Below, piece by piece: positions 55,912-64,000 of a stretch of DNA of 64,000 nucleotides. The DNA comes from CAWAHD01 sp963781785 (GTDB taxonomy: Bacteria; Planctomycetota; Planctomycetia; Isosphaerales; Isosphaeraceae): positions 3,286,001 to 3,350,000 of the forward strand of contig CAWAHD010000005.1 of the NCBI GenBank assembly GCA_963781785.1. Reading direction: 5' to 3'. How positions within the stretch are numbered: the stretch's first letter is position 1; each line of letters opens with the position of its first letter. The notes beneath the pieces are model-generated. The model made no database searches. It was not told the origin of the DNA and worked only from the letters and a program-made list of their open reading frames with translations. Both the position numbers and the translations under genes were made by a program.

Positions 55912-56782
55912 ATGGATGTTCGAGCGAGTGCCAGGTTTCCGCATGCGGAGTTTTTTCCGCCGCCATCCCGGCCTCGCGGCCCGAGTCTCTGGCTCTCGGG
56001 GCTGGCGAAGGATCGTCGCGAGCTGATCCGGTTCTGGCCGGTGGTTGCAGAACATGGTCGTGCAGGAGCTGCGCAGTCCGGTATCAGCGATCGATCCTGG
56101 GGTTCTTCTGGACGCTGCTCAATCCTCTGCTCATGCTGGTGATCCTCTCCTGGGTGTTCTCGTACCTGGTCGACAAGAATTACGTTGCAAACTATCCCCT
56201 CTTCCTCTTCGCGGGGATGGTTGCCCTGGAGTTTTCTGAGCACCGGATTGAACGAATGCGCTGTTTGCATCATCAACAATGAGGGGCTGATCAAGAAGAT
56301 CTATCTGCCCAAGCTGGTGTTTCCGGTGGCACGAGTGCTGGTCGGGCTGGTGACGTTCGTGCTGTCATTCGGTGCGCTTTTTGTGCTGATGTGGCCGCTG
56401 GGTGCCCGGCCGTCGCTGGCGATGTTGTTTTTGCCGGTCGCGATCGCGCTTTTGGCGATGTTCGTGCTGGGCCTGGGGTTGATCGTGGCGACGGCGAACA
56501 CGTTTTATCGGGACTGCGGCCATTTGATCGCAGTATTCCTGCAGGCGTGGTATTTCGCGACGCCGATCTTGTTTCCGATCGAGACGTTCGGGAGCAAGCA
56601 GTGGACGGCTCCGTCTCAATCCGGCGTTCTATTTCATCGAGCTGTTTCACGACATCTTGTACTCAGGGCGCTGGCCGCGAGTGGGTCTGGTGGCGGCGGC
56701 TGCCGTGATCGCGGCGGCCAGCCTGGGAATCGGCTATGCCATATTCAAGTCCCAAGAAAACAAGATGGTCTTTCGACTCTGA
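55912..56782 (+). pseudogene. ABC-2 type polysaccharide/O-antigen export permease (four frameshifts)
   Basis: Across frames it reads as an about 290-aa Wzm-like permease: MDVRASARFPHAEFF, ELIRFWPVV, QNMVVQELRVRYQRSILGFFWTLLNPLLML, YLVDKNYVANYPLFLFAGMVALEFF, STGLNECAVCIINNEGLIKKIYLPKLVFPV, VATANTFYRDCGHLIAVFLQAWYFATPILFPIE, and a last helix ending YAIFKSQENKMVFRL. The YRDCGHL and PILFPIE segments are typical of the O-antigen exporter family. Breaks lie near 56045, 56082, 56232 and 56612; the second looks like one extra A. The ATPase gene overlaps its 3' end. Together they would export a cell-surface polysaccharide. Confidence 0.8.
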
Positions 56783-57588
56783 CCTTCACGAGCGGGCGGA
56801 CCATCTTCGGGCCGACCCGGCCGCGCTGATCGAGCTCGACAATGTGTCGCTTCGGTTTGTCAATTACGCCGACAAACAATACTCGCTCAAGCGCGCCGTG
56901 CTTGATCTGGTCCTGCGCCGGGAGTCGGCTGCGCCTGCGTCGGCGTTCTGGGCATTGTCGGGCATCACGCTCAAGATCGGCCCGGGCGAGCGGGTGGGCG
57001 TCGTGGGGGGCAACGGCGCGGGCAAGAGTACCTTGCTGCGGCTCCTGGCCAAGATTTACCCGCCGACGTCGGGCGAGGTGGCGATTCGCGGGGGCGTCGC
57101 TCCCTTGATCGAGATGGGGGCCGGCTTCAACCCCGAACTCAGCGGCACCGACAACATTGTGCTCAACGGCGCCATGCTGGGCTTCAGCCGAGAGCCGCAT
57201 GCTGGGCATGATCGACCGTATCCACGAGTTCACCGGCCTGCGAGAATTCGCCGAGATGCCGCTCAAGTACTATTCGAGCGGGATGTACATGCGGCTGGCA
57301 TTTGCGATCGCCACCGAGGTTGAGCCCGACATCCTCCTGATCGACGAGTCGCTGGGCGTCGGCGACGCCGCGTTCCAGGACAAGGCCAAGGCCCGCCTGC
57401 GCGGATTGCTCGACCGGACGAAGGTCGTGATCCTGGTCTCTCACGACCTGAAATCGCTGCGGCAGCTGTGCACGCGAGGCGTCTGGATCCAGCAGGGCCG
57501 GCTGGTGGCCGACGGGCCGATCGATGCGATCATCGATGCCTATCTGGAATCGATCACGATGCCTGTTCCGACGACGGCGTCGGCTTGA
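56736..57588 (+). CDS. ABC transporter ATP-binding protein, Wzt-like (frameshifted)
   Basis: ATPase partner of the preceding permease. The first frame has LIELDNVSLRFVNY and Walker A VVGGNGAGKSTLLRLLAKIYPPTSG, then GAGFNPELSGTDNIVLNGAMLGFSR. The second frame has the ABC signature region YYSSGMYMRLAFAIATEVEPDILLIDESLGVGD (signature plus Walker B), the H-loop VSHDLKSL and WIQQGRLVADG. The break is near 57195. YSSGM in place of the usual LSGGQ is characteristic of polysaccharide and O-antigen exporters. No C-terminal carbohydrate-binding domain follows. The ATG at 56736 lies inside the permease; a start closer to LIELDN is possible. Confidence 0.85.
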
Positions 57589-57717
57589 CGGTCCGGAACA
57601 AGCCGACGGGCACGATCGGGATTGACCCTTTAGCGGCTGATCGTCATGATTCGCACACCGATCAAGGACGGGGTCGGCCGGTGGACGACTCGTCGTGGGT
57701 CGAGGGAGTGACCCGCT

Positions 57718-59689
57718 ATGCCCCTGGCGCACGTGGCCATCCTGGTTTCGGCAACCCTCGGATGGTTCGACGGTATCACGATTCAGCCCAGCAAGGGTGA
57801 TCGCGTCTTCCGCCTTCCAGCGGAGCGTGGCCGGAATCGATCGTCCCAGCGAACGGACCCTCGAGACGCTCAGGCGGTTCGACCTCGACAAGGAATACCG
57901 CCGCGACGTCAACGCGGCCCTGGTCCACCTCGAGAAATACGCCCAGCGGCGAGCCGAAGCCGAGCTGGTCTATGCCCTGGCCGAGCTTTCCTGGATCGAG
58001 GGAAAGCGGCTCGATCGCTGGCGCAAGCCCCAGGCGATCGACCGGTTCCTGGACGCCGCTGCCTATGCCCATGATTATCTCTTCGACCCCGACCCCGAGC
58101 TGGAAGACGGGCGCGCGCGAGTCCGACCCACGGTTCCGACTGGCCTGCGAGATCTACAACGCCGGCGTGGAGCGGTTGATCCGCGCTGCCCAGACCAAGG
58201 GCCAGATCCAGCTTCAGAACAGTGAAGCCATCCCGTTCAAGATCCACGGCCGCGAGCAATCCTTGCGGATCGTCCTCGGACGATTCCCCGTGGAATCCGG
58301 CTGACGTCCACAAGATCCTGCTGGCCGCGGATTTCGAGGTGACCGGCCTGAACCGAGGCCTGTACCAGTACGGCCTGGGCGTCCCCTTGATCGCCGTCCG
58401 CGAGACGAATTCCAAGAAAGGCGAGCGCGCACCGAAAGAGCGGTTTTACCCGGCCGAGATGGCGTTCCCGCTGACGGCGTTCCTGCAGCCGAATTCCCGG
58501 CTCAAAGATCCCAGCGTCGACATCAAGGAAGCCCGGGAATGCACGCTCAAGCTGATCGATCCCGTGCGGACGTGGTATCGCCGGCAAAGACCCCAAACGG
58601 ATCGCACTCGAGGCCGACCTGACGACCCCGCTGGCGTATATGTGGTCGCGGACCGACCTCGATCGCTATCGCTGGTCGGGGCTGCTTCGGCCCGAGCATG
58701 CACTCGAGCGCGCCAACCTGCTGTTGATCCGTCCCTATGAGCCCGGGAAGGTCCCCGTCGTGATGGTGCACGGGCTGATCTCGACGCCGCTCGCCTGGAT
58801 CCCGATGCTCAACGAGCTGCTCCGGGACCCCGTGATTCAGGACAAGTACCAGTTCTTGCTGTACATGTATCCGACCGGGGTGCCGATCCCGATCGCCTCG
58901 GCGAGCCTGCGCGACTCTTTGGTCCAGGCCAAGCAAATGTATGACCCGGACGGCCGCGACCCGGCATTCGACCAGATGGTCCTTCTCGGTCACAGCATGG
59001 GTGGTCTCCTGAGCCGCACCATGGCCGTTTCGAGCGGCGACCAGCTCTGGCGGCTCTATTCGGACCGTCGGTTCGACGATGTCCTCGGTCCGCGCGAAGT
59101 CCTCGACGAGCTGCGCAAGTACTTCTTCTTCGAGCCGCTTCCGTTCGTCCGCCGCGTCGTCTTCCTGGCCACGCCCCATCGCGGCTCGGAGTACTCCCGG
59201 GGCGTCGTGGGACGGGTTAGCTCCAACTTGATCTCCGACCCCGACCACATTCACAAGCTGCTCTACAAACTCGTGAAGGACAACCCCGACACGTTTGACT
59301 CGCGGCGGTTCCGCCGGTTCCCGACCAGCATCGAGACCCTCGACCCCGAATCGCCGGTTCTGTCGGCACTCTCGAGCATGCAGCCCCCGCCGGAGGCTCG
59401 ATCTGCCAAGTTTCACTCGATCATCGGCTCGCTCCGCCCCAGCGGCATCGACAAGACCACCGACGGCGTCGTTCCGTATCGGAGCGCCCACATCGACGGC
59501 GTCGCCACAGAACTGGTCGTCCGCTCGGACCACGGCGTGCAAAAAGACCCCGAGGCCATCCGCGAGGTGCGCCGGATCTTGCGAGAGCATGTCGGCGCCT
59601 CACCCACCGCACCGGGCCGTCAAACACCCCAGGGCCCCGGCGGGGCCGAAACCGCCACGAAGCTGGAAACTCCGGCGACCAGACGGTAG
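57718..59689 (+). pseudogene. Alpha/beta-hydrolase (lipase/esterase-like) gene with about four frameshifts
   Basis: Joined, it encodes an about 650-aa protein. The N-terminus MPLAHVAILVSATLGWF may be an export signal. Then a helical domain (TLETLRRFDLDKEYRRDVNAALVHLEKYAQRRAEAELVYALAELSWIEG), a middle domain and, intact in one frame from about 58580, the hydrolase domain: VPVVMVHGLISTPLAW (oxyanion strand), LLGHSMGGLLSRTMA (nucleophile elbow serine), FLATPHRGSEYS, TDGVVPYRSAHID (probable acid) and VVRSDHGVQKDPEAI (histidine). Breaks lie near 57820, 58120, 58290 and 58580. The hydrolase half resembles lipase-like alpha/beta hydrolases with a TTDGVVPY motif. Substrate unknown. Confidence 0.78.
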
Positions 59690-59804
59690 ATTCCGGTTTG
59701 CAAGCCGTCGACTTGAACGTGCGCCGAACCGTGCTCTGCGCGGCGCCCCCGGTGTCGCCCCGCGCCATCTTGATGAACCGCAACTCGAAGAGAAAGACCG
59801 ATCG

Positions 59805-61179
59805 ATGCCTGACACACTAGCCCAGCGCCTGGCCGCGTTCGCCCGGGCAACTCGCTTCGAAGACCTGCCCCCGGAAGTTGTGAGCGAGGCGAAGCGCCGG
59901 CTTCTCGATGCACTGGCGTGCTCGGTCGGGGCGCTTGGTGAGCCAGCTCCCTCGTTGGCCCGGCAGGTCGCGGCGCGTTTTCAGGGATCTCCGTCGGTCA
60001 CCTTGATTGGAGGAGGGCGATCCGCGGTCGACTGGGCAGCGTTCTCGAACGGCGTTCACATCCGCTATCTCGACTGCAATGACACCTATCTTTCGCTCGA
60101 GCCGGCCCATCCCAGCGATAACTGGTCAGCCGTGATGGCCGCGGGCCAGCATGCCGGGGCTGACGGCAAGGCGTGGATCGCCGCGGCGGCGGTCGCTTAC
60201 GAGGTCCAGTGCCGGTTGTGCGACGCCGCCAGCATCCGCGCCCGGGGCTGGGACCACACCACCTATGGCTCGCTTTCCACGAGCCTGGCCGCGGCCAGGC
60301 TGATGGGGCTGTCCGCGGAGCAAACCGTCCACGCGCTGGGAATAGCCGGCACCACCGGCACGGCCTTGAGAATCACTCGCGCCGGCGAGTTATCCATGTG
60401 GAAGGGATGCGCGTTTCGCGCACGCTGCCCGCAATGGCGTCTTCGCTGCGCTCCTGGCCGGCGCCGGAGTCACCGGCCCTGCCCCGCTCTTCGAGGGAGA
60501 CATGGGCTTCTTCCAGCAGGTTTCCGGCGCGTTCACCATCCACAAGCTGGGCGGGCCTGACGCCGCGGATTGGATGCTCCCCAAGACGTCGATCAAGTTC
60601 GTGCCCGCGGAGTACCACAGCCAGTCGGCCATCGCCGCGGCCTTCGACCTCCGCCGACGCATCGCCGACGCGTCGTCAATTCGCGAGATCGAGATCGCGA
60701 CCTTCCGCACGGCCGTCGAGATCATCGGCAAGGACCCTGAGAAATGGCGGCCCAAGACCCGTGAGACGGCCGACCACAGCCTGCCGTACTGCACGGCCGT
60801 CGCACTCGTCGATGGCGAGGTCACAAGGGCGCAATTCACCGACGAACGGCTCAGGGACCCCGCCTTGCTCGACCTTTTGACTCGCACCAGGGTCGTCGAA
60901 GATCCTCAGCTCACCGCCCAGTATCCCGCCGGTATTCCCAACCGGGTTACCGTCACTCTGGCAGACGGCACGCGACTGGTCAAAGAGGTGGCTTTCCCTC
61001 CGGGACACGACAAGAACCCGCTCACCGATCCTCAGCTCGCCGACAAGTTTCACGGCTTGGTTGACCCGGTCCTCGGGCGCAGCCGCGCCGACCAGGTTTA
61101 CGAGCGCGTGGTACGGCTGGAAAACGACCCGGCCCCTCAGGAAACTCTCGATCTGCTCGTGCCGCTATCGGTGACCTGA
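59805..61179 (+). CDS. MmgE/PrpD family protein (frameshifted)
   Basis: About 458 aa related to 2-methylcitrate dehydratase (PrpD), MmgE and cis-aconitate decarboxylase. Present are MPDTLAQRLAAFARATRFEDLPPEVVSEAKRRLLDALACSVGA, GVHIRYLDCNDTYLSLEPAHPSDNW (the active-site N-D...HP region), WDHTTYGSLSTSLAAARLMG and EYHSQSAIAAA near the C-terminal domain. The frame breaks at 60414-60416: removing one T from TTT gives GCAFAHAARNGVFAALLAGAG, as in the family. Its 3' end overlaps the convergent SGNH gene by 43 bp. No other methylcitrate-cycle gene is nearby, so the substrate is open. Confidence 0.87.
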
Positions 61180-62501
61180 CGAGTGGGGCGGGAATTCCCT
61201 CCCGGAAGTGCCGGGCGAAGCGGACTGGCGGGCATCCTCAAGAGCTGATCGAGCACCAGGCGGCCCATGCGCTCATAGCCCGCGGGCGTGAAGTGGCATT
61301 CGTCCACGAATAAACTCGCCGGAAGCTGCTCGAATACCCGTTGAACGTCGAGCAGAACGGCGCCGCTTTTTCGTGCCCACTTGATCATGGCACTGTTGTA
61401 CTCCGGTACGGACGCGCGCCAGGTCGACTGCTTGCTCAATTCGACCGGCGGGCACCGGTGCGGGCGGGTGAGGAACGCGATTGGAATGCCGCGCGCCTGG
61501 GCCTCGGCGCGGAATCGCTCCATGTTGGCCAGGTAATCTTCCACGCTGACACGATGGAGGAGCGGACCGGACGACGGCACGGGCGGACCGGTGCGCCATC
61601 CGCGGGAATAATACATCAGCACAAGATAAGCACGATATCGGACGAGCGCGCGCTGGCAATAGACGACTGGCCAGGGCGGGATCCGGAACGACTTGTCGGG
61701 TTGTCCGATTGCCTGGGCCGCGTCGTTCCAGCCAAACGACACCAGGACCACATCGGGAGTGTACTGGTCGACTTCCTGGAGGAAGCGCGCGATGCCCTGG
61801 TGTGAGGAGTATCCAGCGACGCCCGCGTTCAAGACCTCGAAATGACGACTCGGGTTGCGAGGCTGCGCCGCCAGGAGCTGTTGCAGCCATGTGGGCCAGC
61901 CGCCTTTGGGAGGTCCATCGGTCAGGGAATCTCCATAGCACATTACCCGCACGACGTCGGCGGGCTTGGGAACCTCCGCCAGCGGGCCTTTGAACCGCTG
62001 TGAGCTGAACGGCGGGCGCGGCACTGGCCGCCACAACAGGACCGGATCGGGCTCGCGTTTCTCGTCACTGGTGATCGTCGCCAGACGCCAGTCGTCGTGC
62101 CCCGGACGCCAGACCGTCTCGATCGCCCGGTGATACTTCAAAACGTGAAACTCGGTGAGCAACCGGCAAACGCACTCGGCGAGGGCGAACGGGACCAGGC
62201 TCGCCGCCAGGCACGAGAGCGCGATCTTTGCACCCGGGCGTCGCACCGTTCCAAGCACCATCCGCTCGACCTGGGCGGGAGCGAACCACAATCCCACGTT
62301 GAGCACGAGCAGCCCGCCGATCAAGGCCACGATGCCGAAGCGATCGGCGGACGGGTCGGCGACCACGTGTGCCGATAGACAGAACACGCTCAGAATGGCA
62401 GTCAAGGCCGCCAGGTCGCCCCGCCGGCGGATCCGGCCAACCAACACGGGCAAAGTGAGTCCAATCAGCCAGGGCAATCCCTGCCACGCCATTTGACCCA
62501 T
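61137..62501 (-). CDS. Membrane-anchored SGNH/GDSL hydrolase
   Basis: A 454-aa protein with about four hydrophobic helices in the first 130 residues (GLPWLIGLTLPVLVG, LTAILSVFCLSAHVV, IVALIGGLLVLNVGLWF, ALSCLAASLVPFALAECV), then an SGNH hydrolase domain. Block I is VMCYGDSLTDG (serine), block II LNAGVAGYSS (glycine), block III VLVSFGWNDAAQ (asparagine) and block V DECHFTPAGY (Asp and His). ATG 62501 (MGQMAWQG) fits the first helix; upstream codons are a dispersed repeat read as protein. Likely an esterase or acetyl-transferring hydrolase acting on the cell envelope or polysaccharide. Confidence 0.85.
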   Translation of the reverse strand: MGQMAWQGLPWLIGLTLPVLVGRIRRRGDLAALTAILSVFCLSAHVVADPSADRFGIVALIGGLLVLNVGLWFAPAQVERMVLGTVRRPGAKIALSCLAASLVPFALAECVCRLLTEFHVLKYHRAIETVWRPGHDDWRLATITSDEKREPDPVLLWRPVPRPPFSSQRFKGPLAEVPKPADVVRVMCYGDSLTDGPPKGGWPTWLQQLLAAQPRNPSRHFEVLNAGVAGYSSHQGIARFLQEVDQYTPDVVLVSFGWNDAAQAIGQPDKSFRIPPWPVVYCQRALVRYRAYLVLMYYSRGWRTGPPVPSSGPLLHRVSVEDYLANMERFRAEAQARGIPIAFLTRPHRCPPVELSKQSTWRASVPEYNSAMIKWARKSGAVLLDVQRVFEQLPASLFVDECHFTPAGYERMGRLVLDQLLRMPASPLRPALPGGNSRPTRQVTDSGTSRSRVS

Positions 62502-62805
62502 TCCGATTCTCCGTGCACCCGGCGACGAACAGCTCGCCCGCTGCGGTCGTCCGGCGAACCAGAGTGACCAGCTCGGCAAGGAATCGCGACGAAAGCGGGA
62601 ATGTCCGTGCTTTCCTGGTTTTTCGATTCGCGCCTGCTGTGCCGATTGTTCTTTTCCGCGATGTTCTGTCAAGGCGAACGAACCGTTGTCCCAACCGCGC
62701 GCAGGGCGCGCAACGACGACGAGATTCGTGAGTCCGCGCCGAATTGGCAGTTGGTTTCGTTTCGCATTCTCCACCTGCTCCACGCCCGCGCACACCATGG
62801 AGCCC

Positions 62806-62847
62806 GCTCCCCCATGCCGCGGCGAAGCCGCTTCGTCCAATTGGAAC
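62806..62847. repeat. 42-bp dispersed repeat, copy 1
   Basis: Starts GCTCCCCCATGCCGCGGCG and ends TCCAATTGGAAC. It contains the palindromes CGAAGC-C-GCTTCG and CCAATTGG. It matches the copy at 63348-63389 at 40 of 42 positions, in the same orientation, and the two copies flank the degenerate repeat array. It lies in gene-free DNA upstream of the SGNH hydrolase gene. Confidence 0.8.
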
Positions 62848-62911
62848 TCGATCAATGACCCCGTCGCGCACACAACGAGTCTCAGCAAAAAACCACCTCG
62901 TTGCCCAACCC

Positions 62912-63260
62912 CTTACGCAAGTTGGAGTTCCGATAGGGTTTGGAATAATCGGAAAAACGTAGGCTCATTTCCTAACCTTTGACACGAGTTGGAGTTCCGA
63001 TAGGGTTTGGAGTAATCGACATATCCGGACGAAAATCGGGCACCTTGCCGCATCTCTTTACAGGATTTGGCGTTGTGAATTCCGGCGGAATAATCGGAAC
63101 TCACGGGCGAAAATGGGGGTGTCGGCACATGTCCTTACCGGGTTTGGCCTTGTGAATGGGTTTGGAATAATCGGAACTCGACGGTGCCAGCGCACTGATG
63201 CTATATCTCGTTAGAGGACTTTGGGTTGCGGAAGGGTTTGGAATGATCGGCACGGGGCAT
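62912..63260. repeat. Five degenerate tandem units sharing GGGTTTGGAATAATCGG
   Basis: Units of about 50-83 bp begin near 62912, 62972, 63056, 63132 and 63209. Each has a TTA-containing start, a TTGG or TTGTG middle, and an end related to GGGTTTGGAATAATCGGAAC; most are followed by a CGGGCGAAAAT-type spacer. They are diverged from each other. The minus strand reads them as repeated SDYSKP-like peptides, but there is no sustained gene, so I treat them as non-coding. The remaining gene-free DNA from 62502 to 63768 shows nothing else I can identify. Confidence 0.6.
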
Positions 63261-63347
63261 CGAACCCGCGAATCCGACGAATCGCATTCAATTGGGATGA
63301 TCATGTCGGTCAATCGATCGAGAATAAACGGAGAATCGATCAGGCTT

Positions 63348-63389
63348 GCTCCCCCATTCCGTGGCGAAGCCGCTTCGTCCAATTGGAAC
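63348..63389. repeat. 42-bp dispersed repeat, copy 2
   Basis: Second copy of the repeat at 62806-62847, differing at two positions (T for G and T for C in its first 15 bases), in direct orientation about 540 bp away. Together the copies frame the degenerate tandem array. Confidence 0.8.
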
Positions 63390-63768
63390 GTCGACGTAAG
63401 TTGGTCTTGGGGCGGGAGGAATTGACGGTTGCAACGGAATATGCGGTTTTACCGCCTGGTGTCATTCATGCCGGCCGCCGACGGGCACCGCTGTGTGAAG
63501 CCGGTCGCCGCGCCCGCGATAGAGGGGTGCGTCAGAGACCAGCCGCAGCAGAGCTTTGACCAGGTCTGCGCGGCATTCCTATCCCACTCCGGGACGATGC
63601 AGGTGATCCCTCAAGAGCTGATCGGCAATCTCGCCCGCATCGGTAAACCGCTGCGCGTGCATCAATGTTGTCCTCCCAACCAAAATGCTTGCTGCGTAAT
63701 TGGGAGAATTGACCGGAGCAATCGACGTCTCCTCCCAGCCGCGGCAATGCCGCAGAGGCGAGGAGCAA

Positions 63769-64000
63769 ATGTGGAACGAGTGGAATCGGTGGTGGAGTGG
63801 TCGAGGCGCGCCTGGCGAACGGCCGCCTGAAGAATTGGTCCTGCCCACATCCGATTTAAAGAATGATCCGGCGGCGGAAAGTGAACCGGACGCGGTCGAT
63901 TCCCAGATTGACCTCATCACATTTCCGGACGCGATCGACACGAAATCGGAGAATGCGGACGCCTGCATTGCGGAGACGGTCCATCCTGATGAACGTACAC
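63769..64000 (+). CDS. Unknown protein, N-terminal part only (runs off the window)
   Basis: An open frame of 77 codons starting at ATG 63769, four to five bases after a strong GAGGAG Shine-Dalgarno sequence, and still open at the window end. It begins MWNEWNRWWSGRG, strikingly Trp-rich, then becomes acidic (DPAAESEPDAVDSQIDLITFPDAIDTKSENADA). No family recognised and no signal peptide. Base composition is lower in GC than the neighbouring genes. It is the only gene candidate in the last 1.5 kb. Confidence 0.55.
   Translation, partial: MWNEWNRWWSGRGAPGERPPEELVLPTSDLKNDPAAESEPDAVDSQIDLITFPDAIDTKSENADACIAETVHPDERT

Noticed and set aside
57650..57717. Short frame MIRTPIKDGVGRW... before the hydrolase gene
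   Set aside because: It ends after about 22 codons at a TGA and could only join the hydrolase through another frameshift; evidence is too thin.
1..64000. tRNA or rRNA genes
   Set aside because: I looked for T-loop-like GTTCGAATC cores with matching acceptor stems and for rRNA landmarks and found none that I could support.

Overview
The window is high-GC DNA that looks like a planctomycete chromosome. The family (Isosphaeraceae-like) is my inference, not a computed placement. The signs are a BlaI/M56-peptidase pair whose peptidase carries serial carboxypeptidase-regulatory-like domains, many secreted proteins of unknown function, paired Gfo/Idh/MocA oxidoreductases, a Ser/Thr kinase fused to an AAA ATPase with a TPR-like tail, an LpxH-like enzyme (Gram-negative envelope), and palindromic GTCAGGCT-TTCC-AGCCTGAC repeats. 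I see no phage, transposase, plasmid, rRNA, tRNA or CRISPR locus.

Layout. 0-2 kb: Fe-S biogenesis (IscS-type cysteine desulfurase, IscA-type carrier). 2-5 kb: a D-2-hydroxyacid dehydrogenase and, divergently, a GH10-like protein with altered catalytic residues. 5-9.5 kb (minus): a nucleoside salvage operon, upp > pyrimidine-nucleoside phosphorylase > NupC transporter > purine-nucleoside phosphorylase, with a 16-bp palindrome ahead of upp. 9.8-12.2 kb: MBL-fold hydrolase, LpxH-like phosphatase, PHP-domain protein. 12.3-16 kb: BlaI repressor and M56 sensor/peptidase with a candidate operator-promoter. 16-24 kb: broken penicillin acylase gene, VanZ-like protein, a large secreted unknown, two Gfo/Idh/MocA oxidoreductases. 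23.9-28.2 kb (minus): kinase-ATPase-TPR giant. 28.2-43.8 kb (minus): a complete 14-gene complex I operon nuoA-N in canonical order, with a strong sigma70-like promoter and a CRP/FNR-like dyad in its leader. 44-48 kb: WYL-like remnant and two secreted unknowns. 47.8-53.3 kb: proB, purF (with a clear promoter), trmB, a FabZ-like dehydratase, a sugar-phosphate isomerase-like protein. 53.3-53.6 kb: eight tandem hairpins each followed by a T-tract. 53.9-62.5 kb: Tat-signal TPP enzyme, polysaccharide-type ABC exporter, alpha/beta hydrolase, MmgE/PrpD protein, SGNH hydrolase. 62.5-63.8 kb: gene-free repeat-rich stretch, then the start of a gene that runs off the end.

A feature that colours the whole annotation: about a dozen conserved genes are interrupted by frameshifts, and the ones I could place precisely are single-base changes in short homopolymers (nuoN, TPP enzyme, kinase, PrpD). 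One Gfo/Idh gene has an in-frame TAA at codon 14. Essential-looking genes such as nuoN and nuoG are among those hit, so I think most of these are sequencing or assembly errors. I give one entry per inferred gene spanning all its pieces. Very long ORFs antisense to real genes are high-GC shadows and are left out.
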